Origin: Phytoactinopolyspora mesophila
Lineage (GTDB): Bacteria > Actinomycetota > Actinomycetes > Jiangellales > Jiangellaceae
Length of the DNA stretch: 64,000 nt
Assembly (NCBI RefSeq): GCF_010122465.1
Contig: NZ_WLZY01000007.1
Span: 1-64,000, forward strand
Direction: 5' to 3'
The position numbers and the translations under genes are program-made. The notes beneath the pieces were generated by a model that saw nothing but the letters and a program-made list of their open reading frames with translations, did no database searches and was not told the DNA's origin. Each line of letters opens with the position of its first letter. Within the stretch, counting starts at the first letter, position 1. Positions 45,638 to 54,795 of the stretch are shown here, piece by piece.

Positions 45638-46914
45638 GTCGCTCTCTCTCCGGCCTCACTCGCCGCGGCTGGATGTTCGTGTCGCTCGGCGGGGGGATAA
45701 TCCTGGGCGCTGTGCTCGTCGGACAGCGTGATCTTCTGCGGGCTGGAATCCTGCTGTTCATTCTTCCGCTCGGCAGCCTGATCGTCGCTGCCCGCAGCCG
45801 CGTTCGGCTCGAAGCGCAACGCACCATCGACCCCGCTCGAGTAGAGGCAGGCTCCCGCGCCACCGTCCATCTGAGACTGTCCAACCGCAACCGGATACCG
45901 AGCGGCGTCGTTCTCGCCGAAGACACCCTGCCTTACACGTTGGGCCAGCGGCCCCGATTCGTCCTCGACCACGTCTGGTCACGTTTCAGCCGCGACGTCA
46001 CTTACACCCTCCAGCCATCCTTGCGCGGCAGGTTCTCCATCGGGCCGCTCGCCATCCGGATCACCGACCCCTTCGGGCTGGTCGAGTTGCGCCGGTCGTT
46101 CAGCGACGTCGGCACCCTCATCGTGACCCCCACGGTGCGGCCGCTCCCGCCAGTCCGGCTGACCGGCGAGTGGAGCGGCAGCGGCGAGACCCGGCCCCGG
46201 GCGATCACCACCTCCGGAGACGAAGACGTCACGGTCCGGGTGTACCGCGACGGCGACGACATGCGGCGGGTACATTGGCGTGCCACCGCGCACCACGGCG
46301 AGCTGATGGTGCGCCGCGAAGAGCAGCCATGGCAGAGCCGGGCCAGCATCCTGCTCGACAACCGCCTCAGCGGGCACGCGGGAGACGGCCCTGATTCCTC
46401 CCTCGAATGGGCCGTGAGTGCTGCCGCCTCGATCGGCGTCCACCTCGTCGACCGCGGATATGTCGTTCGGTTGCTGAACGACGACGACGATTCCCAGCCC
46501 GCGGACTGGCACCACTCCGTCCGAGAGCCGGCCGACTCCCGGATTCACCTCCTCGACACGCTTGCGGTCGCCTCGGCCAGCCGGCGTGCCTCGGTCGCGC
46601 ATTGGGCCGACTTGATCGCGGGCACGGAGTCTGCCACCGGCATGCTGATCGCTGTCCTCGGCCGAATGCAGCCCGAGGAAGCGAAGCTGGTTGCCCGGCT
46701 GCGCCAGGGCACGTCCGCGGCGCTCGCGGTACTCGTCGACGCCGCTTCATGGACAGCGATGGCCGAATCGGAGACCGAACGGGTCAGGCAGACCGAGGTC
46801 ACCCAGATCCTGCGTCGTGGCGGATGGACGGTCATCGACGCTCAACGCCACGAATCGGTCTCCACGGTGTGGGAGCGGCTGGGCCTCGAGCGCACACTCG
46901 GAGGTGCAGCGTGA
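45634..46914 (+). CDS. DUF58 domain membrane protein
   Basis: A protein of 426 residues. Two N-terminal helices lie near residues 12-50 (GWMFVSLGGGIILGAVLVG; AGILLFILPLGSLIVAA), then a beta-rich region. The DUF58 signature VRVYRDGDDMRRVHWRATAHHGELMV is split here as VRVYRDGDDMRR and VHWRATAH near residue 200, followed by a von Willebrand A-like region. Its partner is the preceding MoxR ATPase. The function is unknown; membrane protein assembly or cell envelope processes are inferred for such operons. Starts and stops overlap both neighbours by 4 bp. Confidence 0.9.
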   Translation: MSRSLSGLTRRGWMFVSLGGGIILGAVLVGQRDLLRAGILLFILPLGSLIVAARSRVRLEAQRTIDPARVEAGSRATVHLRLSNRNRIPSGVVLAEDTLPYTLGQRPRFVLDHVWSRFSRDVTYTLQPSLRGRFSIGPLAIRITDPFGLVELRRSFSDVGTLIVTPTVRPLPPVRLTGEWSGSGETRPRAITTSGDEDVTVRVYRDGDDMRRVHWRATAHHGELMVRREEQPWQSRASILLDNRLSGHAGDGPDSSLEWAVSAAASIGVHLVDRGYVVRLLNDDDDSQPADWHHSVREPADSRIHLLDTLAVASASRRASVAHWADLIAGTESATGMLIAVLGRMQPEEAKLVARLRQGTSAALAVLVDAASWTAMAESETERVRQTEVTQILRRGGWTVIDAQRHESVSTVWERLGLERTLGGAA

Positions 46915-49238
46915 ACAGCCGGACCCGGCCGACCGTGGTGGGTGGCATCGCCGCACTGGTCTCGATCGTTCCGTTGCTCGAGCTCACGGTCGACGCCAGC
47001 TGGGTCGCGCAGGCCGTGCTGGCAGTTGTCATCGTGGTCGCCATCGGCTACACCGGCCGTTACTTCCGCGTCCCCGCGGTGCTGACGCTACTCGCGCAGA
47101 TCTTGGCCCTGACATGGTGGATCGGCCTGCTCATCGCCGCCGATCTCGCATGGTTCGGCGTGTTCCCCAGCACCACGTGGCCGGCTCGATTCATCGATGT
47201 GTTCACCCAGGGCGCGGAGAGCATCAGCGTGCTCAGTACGCCGGTGCCCATCACCGACGGCATCCTTGTGTACCTCGTGGCGGGCGCCGGCGGCATCGCG
47301 ATATTCGTGGACCTGCTCGCAGCGGCCCTGCGCCGTTCGGTCCTGGCCGGCGTGCCTCTTGCCGCGGCATACACCGTCACCGCCAGCATCGAAGGCGGCG
47401 ACATCGGGTGGTGGTGGTTCGTGCCGCCGGCCGCAGGTTTCATGGCGCTGCTGGTGGTCGAAAGCCGTGCCCGGGTCTCGGCGTGGGGGCACCCAACCGA
47501 TCCACATCGCAACGCGTCGGGATTGCCCGCCACCAACGCGTTGGCACGCAACGGCCGCCGGGTGGGGGTTGTCGCGCTTTCAGCGGCGATCGCCGTGCCG
47601 GCATTCGCTCCCGTCCTCACCGATGGCCTCGTCGACGGACGCGGTGGTGGCGGCGGAGGAAGCGGCGACGGCCGCACCATCCGTACCGACAACCCCATCC
47701 TCGATCTGCAACGAAACCTGACCCGCCCGGACAACGTCGACGTCTTACGCTACGCCGCGTCGGACGAAGCGCCCCACTACATTCGCACCGTGACGCTGGA
47801 TGCGTTCGACGGCGAGGTATGGAAGACCTCGGACCGGCCGGTTCCGGAATCGCAGCGAGTAGCGGATGGCATGCCGGAGCCGCCGGGCCTGGATCTCGAC
47901 GATCCGGCGGAGGTCGAGTTCGAATTCGCGATCACCGACAACTACAGCTCTCGATGGCTGCCTCTGGCGTATCCCGCGCAGCAGATCGAGATTGCCGGAG
48001 ACTGGCGTTACGACGTCACCACCCTCGATGTGGTCTCCACCGACGAGGATGTCCTGGGCGCGGACTACACCGCCGTCAGCCTGGACATCACCATCGAAGC
48101 CGAACAGCTGCAAGAAGCCCGCTCACCCAATCCCGACGTCGAGGAGCTGACCGAGCTCCCCGAAGAACTCCCGGCCATCGTCACGGACCTCGCCGACGAA
48201 GTCACCCAGGACGCGGAGGACGACTTCGCGAAGGCCGCGGCACTCCAGCAATGGTTCCGAGGTCCGGCATTCACCTATGACCTCTCCACGCAGCCCGGGA
48301 CATCATCCTCCGCGCTGGCGGACTTCCTCGAAGACCGACGCGGATACTGCGAGCAGTTCGCCGCGACCATGGCGATCATGGCTCGCTATCTCGACATCCC
48401 GGCCCGGGTGGCCGTCGGATTCACACCTGGGACGTTCGAGGGCGGCGGCACCTGGCTGGTCCGTGCCCACGACGCCCACGCCTGGCCCGAGCTCTATTTC
48501 GAAGGTGCGGGTTGGGTGCGATTCGAACCCACCCCCGCATCGCGTACCGGCACGGCGCCGAGCTGGACCATCGAACCGAGCCCGGACACCCCCGACGACC
48601 AGCCCGACGAGCCCGACGCCACCAGCACGGCCGACTCGCGGGACAATCTCGACCAGTTGCCTGAGGACGATCTGCTCGGCGGCGGCGGCGGAGCTACCCC
48701 CACGGATTCCTCGCCTTGGCCTCAAGCCGTGGCACTGGCATTGCTCGGCGCGTTTGTGCTGGGCAGCACACCATCCGCGATCGCGCGGCTACGTCGCTGG
48801 CGGCGCTGGCAGCGCGCCGGTCAGGACACCACGGCCGCCGCGGCGGCAGCATGGTCTGAGGTCAGTGAAGCCGTCCGGGACGCCGGTTACTCGTGGAATC
48901 CCGCGGCGACTCCGCGGGTGGCGGGACGCACTATCGCTACCAGCACCGGCATCAGCGGAGAGATGCGCACGCTTCTCGATCATCTGGTCAGTGTGGTGGA
49001 GCGCGCCCGCTACGCCCGCTCTGCCGAGCCGGTACCGGAGCTGCGCACCGATACCGCCCTGTTCTGCAGATCGCTGCTACGTTCGCAACCGGTACATCGG
49101 CGAGCGCGCGCCTTCTTGTGGCCCGCCACGCTGACCGATGCCTGGACCAATGCGGCACAGAAGGTCAGCGCGGCCCTGGATTGGCTCGACGACGCCGGGC
49201 CACGCCTCCGGGCGTCCCTGGCTCGTTCGCGACGATAA
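46911..49238 (+). CDS. TgpA-type membrane transglutaminase-like protein
   Basis: A protein of 775 residues from GTG 46911 (GGAGGTGCAGC upstream; GTGA overlap with the DUF58 stop). An N-terminal DUF3488 block with about six helices covers residues 5-240. An external transglutaminase-like domain carries the Cys in GYCEQFAATMA near residue 480, the His in AHDAHAWPELYF near 522, and following WVRFEPTP. An acidic linker leads to a helix near 605 (AVALALLGAFVLG) and a cytosolic DUF4129-like tail. The Cys-His pair looks intact, so cysteine-protease or transpeptidase activity outside the membrane is plausible. Confidence 0.92.
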   Translation: MNSRTRPTVVGGIAALVSIVPLLELTVDASWVAQAVLAVVIVVAIGYTGRYFRVPAVLTLLAQILALTWWIGLLIAADLAWFGVFPSTTWPARFIDVFTQGAESISVLSTPVPITDGILVYLVAGAGGIAIFVDLLAAALRRSVLAGVPLAAAYTVTASIEGGDIGWWWFVPPAAGFMALLVVESRARVSAWGHPTDPHRNASGLPATNALARNGRRVGVVALSAAIAVPAFAPVLTDGLVDGRGGGGGGSGDGRTIRTDNPILDLQRNLTRPDNVDVLRYAASDEAPHYIRTVTLDAFDGEVWKTSDRPVPESQRVADGMPEPPGLDLDDPAEVEFEFAITDNYSSRWLPLAYPAQQIEIAGDWRYDVTTLDVVSTDEDVLGADYTAVSLDITIEAEQLQEARSPNPDVEELTELPEELPAIVTDLADEVTQDAEDDFAKAAALQQWFRGPAFTYDLSTQPGTSSSALADFLEDRRGYCEQFAATMAIMARYLDIPARVAVGFTPGTFEGGGTWLVRAHDAHAWPELYFEGAGWVRFEPTPASRTGTAPSWTIEPSPDTPDDQPDEPDATSTADSRDNLDQLPEDDLLGGGGGATPTDSSPWPQAVALALLGAFVLGSTPSAIARLRRWRRWQRAGQDTTAAAAAAWSEVSEAVRDAGYSWNPAATPRVAGRTIATSTGISGEMRTLLDHLVSVVERARYARSAEPVPELRTDTALFCRSLLRSQPVHRRARAFLWPATLTDAWTNAAQKVSAALDWLDDAGPRLRASLARSRR

Positions 49239-49542
49239 CGCGCTGGCTCCCGACGCTGCCCGGGTATGGCTGCGCAGCGCTTGCTGGCGGGAGCATTGAT
49301 CGGCGCCCGTCCCCCAGCCACACCCCGCCTGGGCGCCACAGACGGAAAGAGACCGGCATTACGGAGCACTAGCCCGCTGCCGTTTCGGAAAGGACCGACG
49401 CGAGCAAATCGGACAGTCTGTTGGCGAGCGAGACGAAAAGCCCCGCCTCACCACAGCCGTGGTTGGGCGGGACATCACGACAAGGCCGCAACACCGCGAA
49501 AGCGGCAACGAGTGACCTACCGGCCGACCCGAACGGACGTCG
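49239..49542. other. Convergent intergenic region with terminator-like hairpin
   Basis: This is a gene-free 304-bp gap between the convergent transglutaminase and DUF3040 genes. A hairpin with CCCGCC (49442) and ACCAC pairing to GTGGT and GGCGGG (ending 49471), with a 2-nt mismatch, could terminate from either side. The open frames here are shadows with no homology signs. Confidence 0.5.
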
Positions 49543-49968
49543 TCAGTTGCCGAAGCCGCGCTCGCGCCGCTGGCGCCAACGTTCCTCCAGGCGCTGCATA
49601 TACGAGCTGTTGGGTTGCCTTCGGCCGGACGAGCGACGCTGCCGTCGCGGCGCGCCCGGACTGATGTCAGGCACGTCTTCCGGCTCCGCGGTGGCTTCGG
49701 GCGTGCGTCTCCAGGACGTGACGCCGAGCCATGCCGAGCCCAGCATGACGACGAACCCAGCGACACCGACCGGGATCACCTGGGTGATCGCGCCAGACAT
49801 CAACAACACGACACCAATGACGAACGCGATGCCAGACCAGACGGCGCGGCGCACGTATTGGCGACGTAGGTCCGAGCCACGCATGGTGGTGGCGAACTTC
49901 GGATCCTCGGCCTGGAGCGCCTGCTCCATCTGCTCGAGCAGCCGCTGCTCATGATCGGAGAGAGGCAC
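49543..49968 (-). CDS. DUF3040 domain-containing membrane protein
   Basis: An actinobacteria-specific small protein of 141 residues. The conserved N-terminus MPLSDHEQRLLEQMEQAL and DPKFA are followed by two helices near residues 42-62 (AVWSGIAFVIGVVLLMSGA) and 66-84 (VIPVGVAGFVVMLGSAWLG). An Arg-rich C-terminal tail ends in RRERGFGN. The biochemical function is not known. It is monocistronic and converges on the transglutaminase operon. Confidence 0.92.
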   Translation of the reverse strand: MPLSDHEQRLLEQMEQALQAEDPKFATTMRGSDLRRQYVRRAVWSGIAFVIGVVLLMSGAITQVIPVGVAGFVVMLGSAWLGVTSWRRTPEATAEPEDVPDISPGAPRRQRRSSGRRQPNSSYMQRLEERWRQRRERGFGN

Positions 49969-50126
49969 CGTTCCCCTCCAACGAACGCGGGCTTACATCT
50001 GTCTACTGCTGTGACTTCAAGCATATGCCCTGATAGCGCCAGGGGAAAGCCAGGGTCGCCTATGTTGGACGTTCGATAGGCCTCAGCCGGCCGGCCCGGC
50101 CGGTGACCCGCCTGCTCCAGGCCGCT

Positions 50127-50882
50127 TTACGGGGCTCGACGCATCGAAACGATCGCGTGCAGGGCGCCGGCGAGGGGACGCAGTTCCGGGTGGGAAGCGG
50201 CTTGAGCTTCCAGCGCTGAGAGCGCACGGACGTCGGCGGGATCGTCGACGAGTGTCCCCGGCACCAGGTCGGTGAAGATCCGTACGCCATGAATCTCGTC
50301 GACGACGAATCCCACGCTGGCGAGCAGCGCCCCCAGGCCGGCCTCGCTGAATCGTCGCGGCAGTGGATCCGTGGCGCCCCAACGTCCGTCCGGATCCTCG
50401 AGCAGGTGCTTGGCTTCTTCCAGATGCCCCGCGACTGCCTTTCCGATGACAGCCGCGTTCCGCTGGGCCGTGACGATGCTTCCGATCGCCGAAGGGCGCA
50501 GGCAGGAGGCGATACCCGCCAACGCCGTGGCGGGGTCGTCGGCCACTTCCAGCACGCCGTGGCAGAGCACGACGTCCGCCGTTTCCGCTCCGATGAGCCC
50601 AGGAAGCCCGGCAGCGTCTCCCTGAACTGCTTCGACCTGATCGGTGACCCCGGACTCCAGTGCCCGTTGCCTCAGCGTCGCCAGCGCGTTCGGACTAGGA
50701 TCGACGACGGTGATCCGGTGCCCTTGCGAAGCCAGCGCGACCGCGAAGACGCCGCTGCCGCCGCCCACGTCGAGGATGTCGAGCGCGGAGTGTCCCAGCT
50801 GCGCTTTCCGGCGCTCGAGCAAGGCGACCACCTGGCTCCACAAGGCCGCCGTGCGAGCTCCCTGGTGCGGATTGTCCGGCAT
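50127..50882 (-). CDS. SAM-dependent methyltransferase (CmoM/SmtA-like)
   Basis: A class I methyltransferase of 251 residues from ATG 50882, which has GGAGACCAG upstream; another ATG lies nine codons earlier. Motif I is ILDVGGGSGVFAVALASQG near residue 37, the Asp/Pro motif VVDPSPNALATL near 60, and motif post-II VLCHGVLEVADD near 103. C-terminal features (LSALEAQAASHPELRPLAGALHAI) resemble actinobacterial CmoM/SmtA-type proteins, which modify tRNA wobble carboxymethoxyuridine in E. coli. That role here is a guess. It lies between DUF3040 and the aldo/keto reductase gene. Confidence 0.8.
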   Translation of the reverse strand: MPDNPHQGARTAALWSQVVALLERRKAQLGHSALDILDVGGGSGVFAVALASQGHRITVVDPSPNALATLRQRALESGVTDQVEAVQGDAAGLPGLIGAETADVVLCHGVLEVADDPATALAGIASCLRPSAIGSIVTAQRNAAVIGKAVAGHLEEAKHLLEDPDGRWGATDPLPRRFSEAGLGALLASVGFVVDEIHGVRIFTDLVPGTLVDDPADVRALSALEAQAASHPELRPLAGALHAIVSMRRAP

Positions 50883-51071
50883 CTGGTCTCCAGTGTTGGT
50901 CCGGTGCATGAGCGTGGAGTCGACGACGACAATAGGTCCAGTATCGGCTGATCGTCACCCGAATGGCTGCCATGACACGGCGACCGGTCCGCTGACGCTC
51001 CCTTTCGCGGCGGGCCCGCGCCGACGATCATCGCGGCTGTGGCGGCCCGGGTCTCGGGTGCGGAACAAGGA

Positions 51072-52133
51072 TCAGCTGTCGCTCGAGCGCGCCCACAGGT
51101 TGAGCCCGGCCTCGAACAGATGCTCGTCGATGGTCGCGATCTCGTCAGCGGTCAGCTCCGCATTCTCCAACGCGCCCAGGCTGTCGGTCAGCTGCTCGAC
51201 AGTGCGGGCACCGATCAGGACTGACGTCACCCGCTCATCTCGCAAAGCCCAGCTGAGCGCGAGCTGTGCCAGAGTCTGATTGCGCCCGGCCGCGATCTCG
51301 TTGAGCGCGCGAAGCCTCGCACGTATGTCGTCGGTGATGATCGAGGCGTCGAACGATCCCGGCCGCGCCGCTCGGGCGTCGTCGGGAATACCGTTCAGAT
51401 ACTTGCCGGTCAAGAGTCCCTGCCCCAGCGGCGAGAACGCGATCACTCCGACACCCAGTTCGCCCACGGCGTCCAGCAGATCGTTCTCGATCCACCGGTT
51501 GAACATCGAGTACGAGGGCTGGTGGATGGTCAGCGGCGTTCCGAGTTCGGCCATGATCCGCGCGGCTTCTCTGGTCCGGTCCGCAGAATACGACGAGATA
51601 CCCGCGTACAACGCCCGGCCGGACCGCACAGCCGTGTCCAGCGCACCCATCGTCTCTTCCAGCGGCGTGTCCGGATCGAACCGGTGAGAGTAGAAGATGT
51701 CGACGTAATCGAGGCCCATCCGCTCCAGCGAGGCGTCGAGGCTGGCCAGGAGGTACTTACGCGAACCCCACTCTCCATAAGGCCCCGGCCACATGTCGTA
51801 ACCGGCCTTGGTGGAGATGATCAGCTCGTCACGATACGGCCGGAAGTCCTCGGCAAAGATCCGGCCGAAGTTCTTCTCGGCCGAGCCAGGGGGCGGCCCG
51901 TAGTTATTGGCCAGATCGATGTGATTGACGCCATGGTCGAAGGCTGTCCTGATGATCTGGCGCTGGGTGGCCAGCGGCGTCTCGTCGCCGAAGTTCTGCC
52001 ACAGGCCGAGTGAGACCTCCGGCAATCGCAGGCCGGTGCGGCCACAGCGCCGGTACGTCATGGACTCGTAGCGGTCCTCCGCTGCCCGGTGCGGAGCATG
52101 GACACTGAGGTCTTTTGGTGGTCGTTGACTCAT
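51072..52133 (-). CDS. Aldo/keto reductase, YghZ/L-glyceraldehyde-3-phosphate reductase-like
   Basis: A TIM-barrel NADPH oxidoreductase of 353 residues. The catalytic tetrad can be placed: Asp and Tyr in HIDLANNYGPPPG, Lys in IISTKAGYDMWPGPYG, and His in IFYSHRFDPDTPLEE. The C-terminal NADP-binding SVLIGARTVEQL is present. The W-P-G-P-Y-G insertion is typical of the YghZ/Kv-beta-like subgroup, which reduces L-glyceraldehyde 3-phosphate and methylglyoxal. ATG 52133 is used although the frame extends upstream. It is divergent from the SpeE-like gene, 19 bp away. Confidence 0.9.
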   Translation of the reverse strand: MSQRPPKDLSVHAPHRAAEDRYESMTYRRCGRTGLRLPEVSLGLWQNFGDETPLATQRQIIRTAFDHGVNHIDLANNYGPPPGSAEKNFGRIFAEDFRPYRDELIISTKAGYDMWPGPYGEWGSRKYLLASLDASLERMGLDYVDIFYSHRFDPDTPLEETMGALDTAVRSGRALYAGISSYSADRTREAARIMAELGTPLTIHQPSYSMFNRWIENDLLDAVGELGVGVIAFSPLGQGLLTGKYLNGIPDDARAARPGSFDASIITDDIRARLRALNEIAAGRNQTLAQLALSWALRDERVTSVLIGARTVEQLTDSLGALENAELTADEIATIDEHLFEAGLNLWARSSDS

Positions 52134-52152
52134 ACATGGGAACCTACATCTC

Positions 52153-52977
52153 GTGCCGAAACGCCGTTCACGCCGCCGCCCGGATCCGCAGCCGGGGCAA
52201 CATCCTATTGACACCGGCACCGCTGAGCTCGTTCCAGACGGCGACGGATCCGGCGGCTGGACCGTCGTCGTCAACGGCGCACCCAGTTCATATGTTGATC
52301 TCGACAATCCCACGCGACTCGAGTTCGAGTACGTTCAATGGACCGGTCACATACTCGACGTGGTGGCTCCCGAGGCAGCACCGATCGACGCCGTGCACAT
52401 CGGCGGCGCCGGCTGCACACTCGCGCTCTACACAGCCGCCACCCGGCCCGGGTCTCGTCAGCTCGTCTTCGACGTGGACGCCGCGCTGGTCGTCCTCGCC
52501 CGCCAGGCATTCGGCCTGAAGAACGTCAACGGTCTACGACTAAAGGCAGCCGACGGCCGCGCCGGCCTCGCCACTCTCCCCGACGCCAGCGCCGACGTCG
52601 TCATCCGGGACGCGTTCGACCAGACGGCGGTGCCGCCCCATCTCGCGACGGTGGAGTACCACCGGGAGGTGGCCAGGGTGCTGCGTCCAGACGGTATCTA
52701 CGTGGCCAACGTCGCCGACAACGTCCAGGTGCGCGACTCGCGGGTGGAAGCGGCGGCGGCCCAGACCGTCTTCACCGACGTAGCCATGGTGGCCGAGCCG
52801 GCGCAGCTCCGCGGTCGCCGCTACGGCAATGTGCTGATCCTCGCGTCACTGACGCCCCTCCCGGAGGACGCGCTCGTCCGCCGCCTCGCGGGCGGGGCGG
52901 TACGGGCCCGGTACGTCGGCGGCGAGCGCGTGCGCGAACTCACCTCCGGCCACCACCCCCACCACGACCCCACCTAG
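52153..52977 (+). CDS. Spermidine synthase-like (SpeE-fold) protein
   Basis: A protein of 274 residues with the polyamine synthase/SAM-methyltransferase fold. The N-terminal beta region includes PSSYVDLDNPTRLEFEYVQW, the nucleotide-binding loop is AVHIGGAGCTLALYTAA near residue 83, and acidic VFDVDAALVVLARQ is near 106. VIRDAFDQTAVPPHL near 152 replaces the usual D-x-x-D/T polyamine-binding motif. Actinobacteria have many such homologues without shown aminopropyl transfer, so it may be a methyltransferase-like enzyme. GTG 52153 is the start. Its TAG stop is formed by the left end of repeat C. Confidence 0.8.
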   Translation: MPKRRSRRRPDPQPGQHPIDTGTAELVPDGDGSGGWTVVVNGAPSSYVDLDNPTRLEFEYVQWTGHILDVVAPEAAPIDAVHIGGAGCTLALYTAATRPGSRQLVFDVDAALVVLARQAFGLKNVNGLRLKAADGRAGLATLPDASADVVIRDAFDQTAVPPHLATVEYHREVARVLRPDGIYVANVADNVQVRDSRVEAAAAQTVFTDVAMVAEPAQLRGRRYGNVLILASLTPLPEDALVRRLAGGAVRARYVGGERVRELTSGHHPHHDPT

Positions 52978-53041
52978 ATGATCATGTTTGGTGGGTTTTC
53001 TCGTGCGTCACCACGCCTGCAGACATGGTGACGCACGAGAA
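52974..53041. repeat. TGATCATGTTTGGTGGGTTT element, copy C (one-sided)
   Basis: CTAGATGATCATGTTTGGTG and the following GGTTTTCTC match the left arm of copies A and B. An 18-bp hairpin with one mismatch follows (52998-53015 with 53024-53041, loop CCTGCAGA), nearly the same as the inner hairpin of B. The right outer arm is absent, so it is truncated. It lies between the convergent SpeE-like and DUF4091 genes and supplies the TAG stop at 52975-52977. Confidence 0.85.
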
Positions 53042-53103
53042 GTCCTCGGTATGTGCCCGTCGGTCATCGGCCCGCAAGCCTGCCGCGGCATCGCGCCGAA
53101 CTC

Positions 53104-54795
53104 CTAGCCGAGCTTCTCCTTCAGGATCCGCGCGTCGACCTGCCGGCGGGACTCGAGATAGTGCTCGGGGTCGTAGCTGAACGAGTTGTATCGCAGCTCG
53201 CCCCCCTGATCCACATAAGACCGCGCTGTCGCGTCATCGGTCAGCTCGCGCAGCAGTTGCAGTGCTCGGTGGTCGTCCATGGCCTGGGTGAAGACCCGAT
53301 GACGCAACGAGAGCAACGGGTGTCCGTCATCGCCGGGGTAGACGATGAACGCGTCACCGGCCGGGAACGCCCCACCGGCACATGTGTCCTGGAACGGGTT
53401 GACGGCCCGGAGCGAGAACTGGGTCCGCCAAAAGTTGAAACCCCAGTGCAGGAACCCCGGAGCTCCGGCCACGAAGAGCTGACGCCCCAGGACCCGGTTC
53501 CGCAGCGAGGGCAGGCCGATGAATCGGTTGGCGACATCGCGGTGCTGGGATACGCAGTGGTAGACCCACGGGCTGGTGCCGCTCTCGAGGAACGGCCGCA
53601 CGTGGTTGGTGGCCACGATGGGTGTTTCCACAACGCCGTCTTGCACGAATGTGAAGTCGCTGAGAGCGTCTGCCACCGTCGCGCCCTGAAGAAGGTCGGC
53701 CACGACCGCACGCGCCGAACGGTAGTCCTCGAGCATCTCCTCACGAGGCTCGTCGCTGATGTGAAAGAAGACGTCGCCACCCCAATGTAAGTCGAGGTAA
53801 CGGCGCAGTTGCGGGATGAGCTGCTCCATCAGATCCCGGTAGCGTGAATCGGTGGCGGGGATGTGCCAGCCGAAGCGGTGCTCGATTCCTGCCGGGGTGT
53901 CGACATAAATCGCGGGTGTGGCGCGGGCACCCCACTGGGTGAACAGATGGGCTATCTCGAGCGTGCGGATGCCGTGCCGTTCACACATCCGTAGCCACCG
54001 CTCCAGCCGCTCGAACCCGAACCGGTAACCGCTGCCGTCGTCGGCGATCTGAATCAGCTGGACAGGGGTGCGGGTATGTCCGACAGCGGTGTCGAGCGGC
54101 GGGGTCCAGGTCGGCGTGAGGATCGAGTTGACGCGCATCTGGGCCGCGGCGGCAACGTAGCGGTCGAGGATCTCCCAGTGATCCTCGCTGAAGACGTCGG
54201 CCCCGTAGTACTCGGCAAGGCAGTCAGCGTGAAGCCAGTGGGTGTTGATGATGTCGAGCTCCGGCAACGCCACCGGATGGATCGTGACGGGCAACTCGGT
54301 CCGGTATAGCTGTTCGTCCGTCCTCTTGTCGGTCACGACGATGGCGAGCTCGTGCTGACCCGCGAGCGCGGGGTCGTCGAGCTGAATGTCGATCCAGATC
54401 GAACGCCAGTAGCCGACGGCAGGAGCGATCTCGTCCTGGGGACCGAGCGGGCGCAGCAGGTCCGGGTACAGGCCGGGGGTGTCTCTCAGGTAACCGTCGT
54501 CGTGCCCGTCGAACGCGAGGAGTGTGGCGGGTACCAACTCGACCACACTCATCCGCACATGTTCCGCCAACGGTCCTTCGGCCCAGGCGCGCAGCGGCGG
54601 CAGAGATTGGAGATTGTCGACCGCGGGAGGCAGGAACGCGATCTGCGCGCAGAGCGTCTCGCCAAGGAACCCGGATAGTGCAGATCCGCTCCGGGCCGGA
54701 CGTGGACGTTCGTCGGGGAAGACCTTCTCCAGGCAGTCGACGGTGTAGAAACTCCATTCGGGCCGGAGTTCGCGGCCATGGCGCACAATGATCAT
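53104..54795 (-). CDS. DUF4091 domain protein (glycoside hydrolase-like)
   Basis: A protein of 563 residues. An N-terminal beta-sandwich covers about residues 1-190. A TIM-barrel-like region holds ILTPTWTPPLDT, RTLEIAHLFTQWGARATPAIY and FFHISDEPREEMLEDYR; the D-E pair in this last motif resembles the GH123-type acidic residues. The C-terminal DUF4091 part holds QLFVAGAPGFLHWGFNFW and DAFIVYPGDDG. No signal peptide is seen, so it probably acts on imported sugar. ATG 54795 overlaps the permease stop (ATGA). It is the last gene of the importer operon, consistent with processing the imported substrate. Confidence 0.8.
   Translation of the reverse strand: MIIVRHGRELRPEWSFYTVDCLEKVFPDERPRPARSGSALSGFLGETLCAQIAFLPPAVDNLQSLPPLRAWAEGPLAEHVRMSVVELVPATLLAFDGHDDGYLRDTPGLYPDLLRPLGPQDEIAPAVGYWRSIWIDIQLDDPALAGQHELAIVVTDKRTDEQLYRTELPVTIHPVALPELDIINTHWLHADCLAEYYGADVFSEDHWEILDRYVAAAAQMRVNSILTPTWTPPLDTAVGHTRTPVQLIQIADDGSGYRFGFERLERWLRMCERHGIRTLEIAHLFTQWGARATPAIYVDTPAGIEHRFGWHIPATDSRYRDLMEQLIPQLRRYLDLHWGGDVFFHISDEPREEMLEDYRSARAVVADLLQGATVADALSDFTFVQDGVVETPIVATNHVRPFLESGTSPWVYHCVSQHRDVANRFIGLPSLRNRVLGRQLFVAGAPGFLHWGFNFWRTQFSLRAVNPFQDTCAGGAFPAGDAFIVYPGDDGHPLLSLRHRVFTQAMDDHRALQLLRELTDDATARSYVDQGGELRYNSFSYDPEHYLESRRQVDARILKEKLG

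Noticed and set aside
49266-49664. 132-codon plus-strand frame after the transglutaminase gene
   Set aside because: Composition is typical of antisense GC-rich shadow frames, it overlaps the real DUF3040 gene, and it has no recognisable motif.
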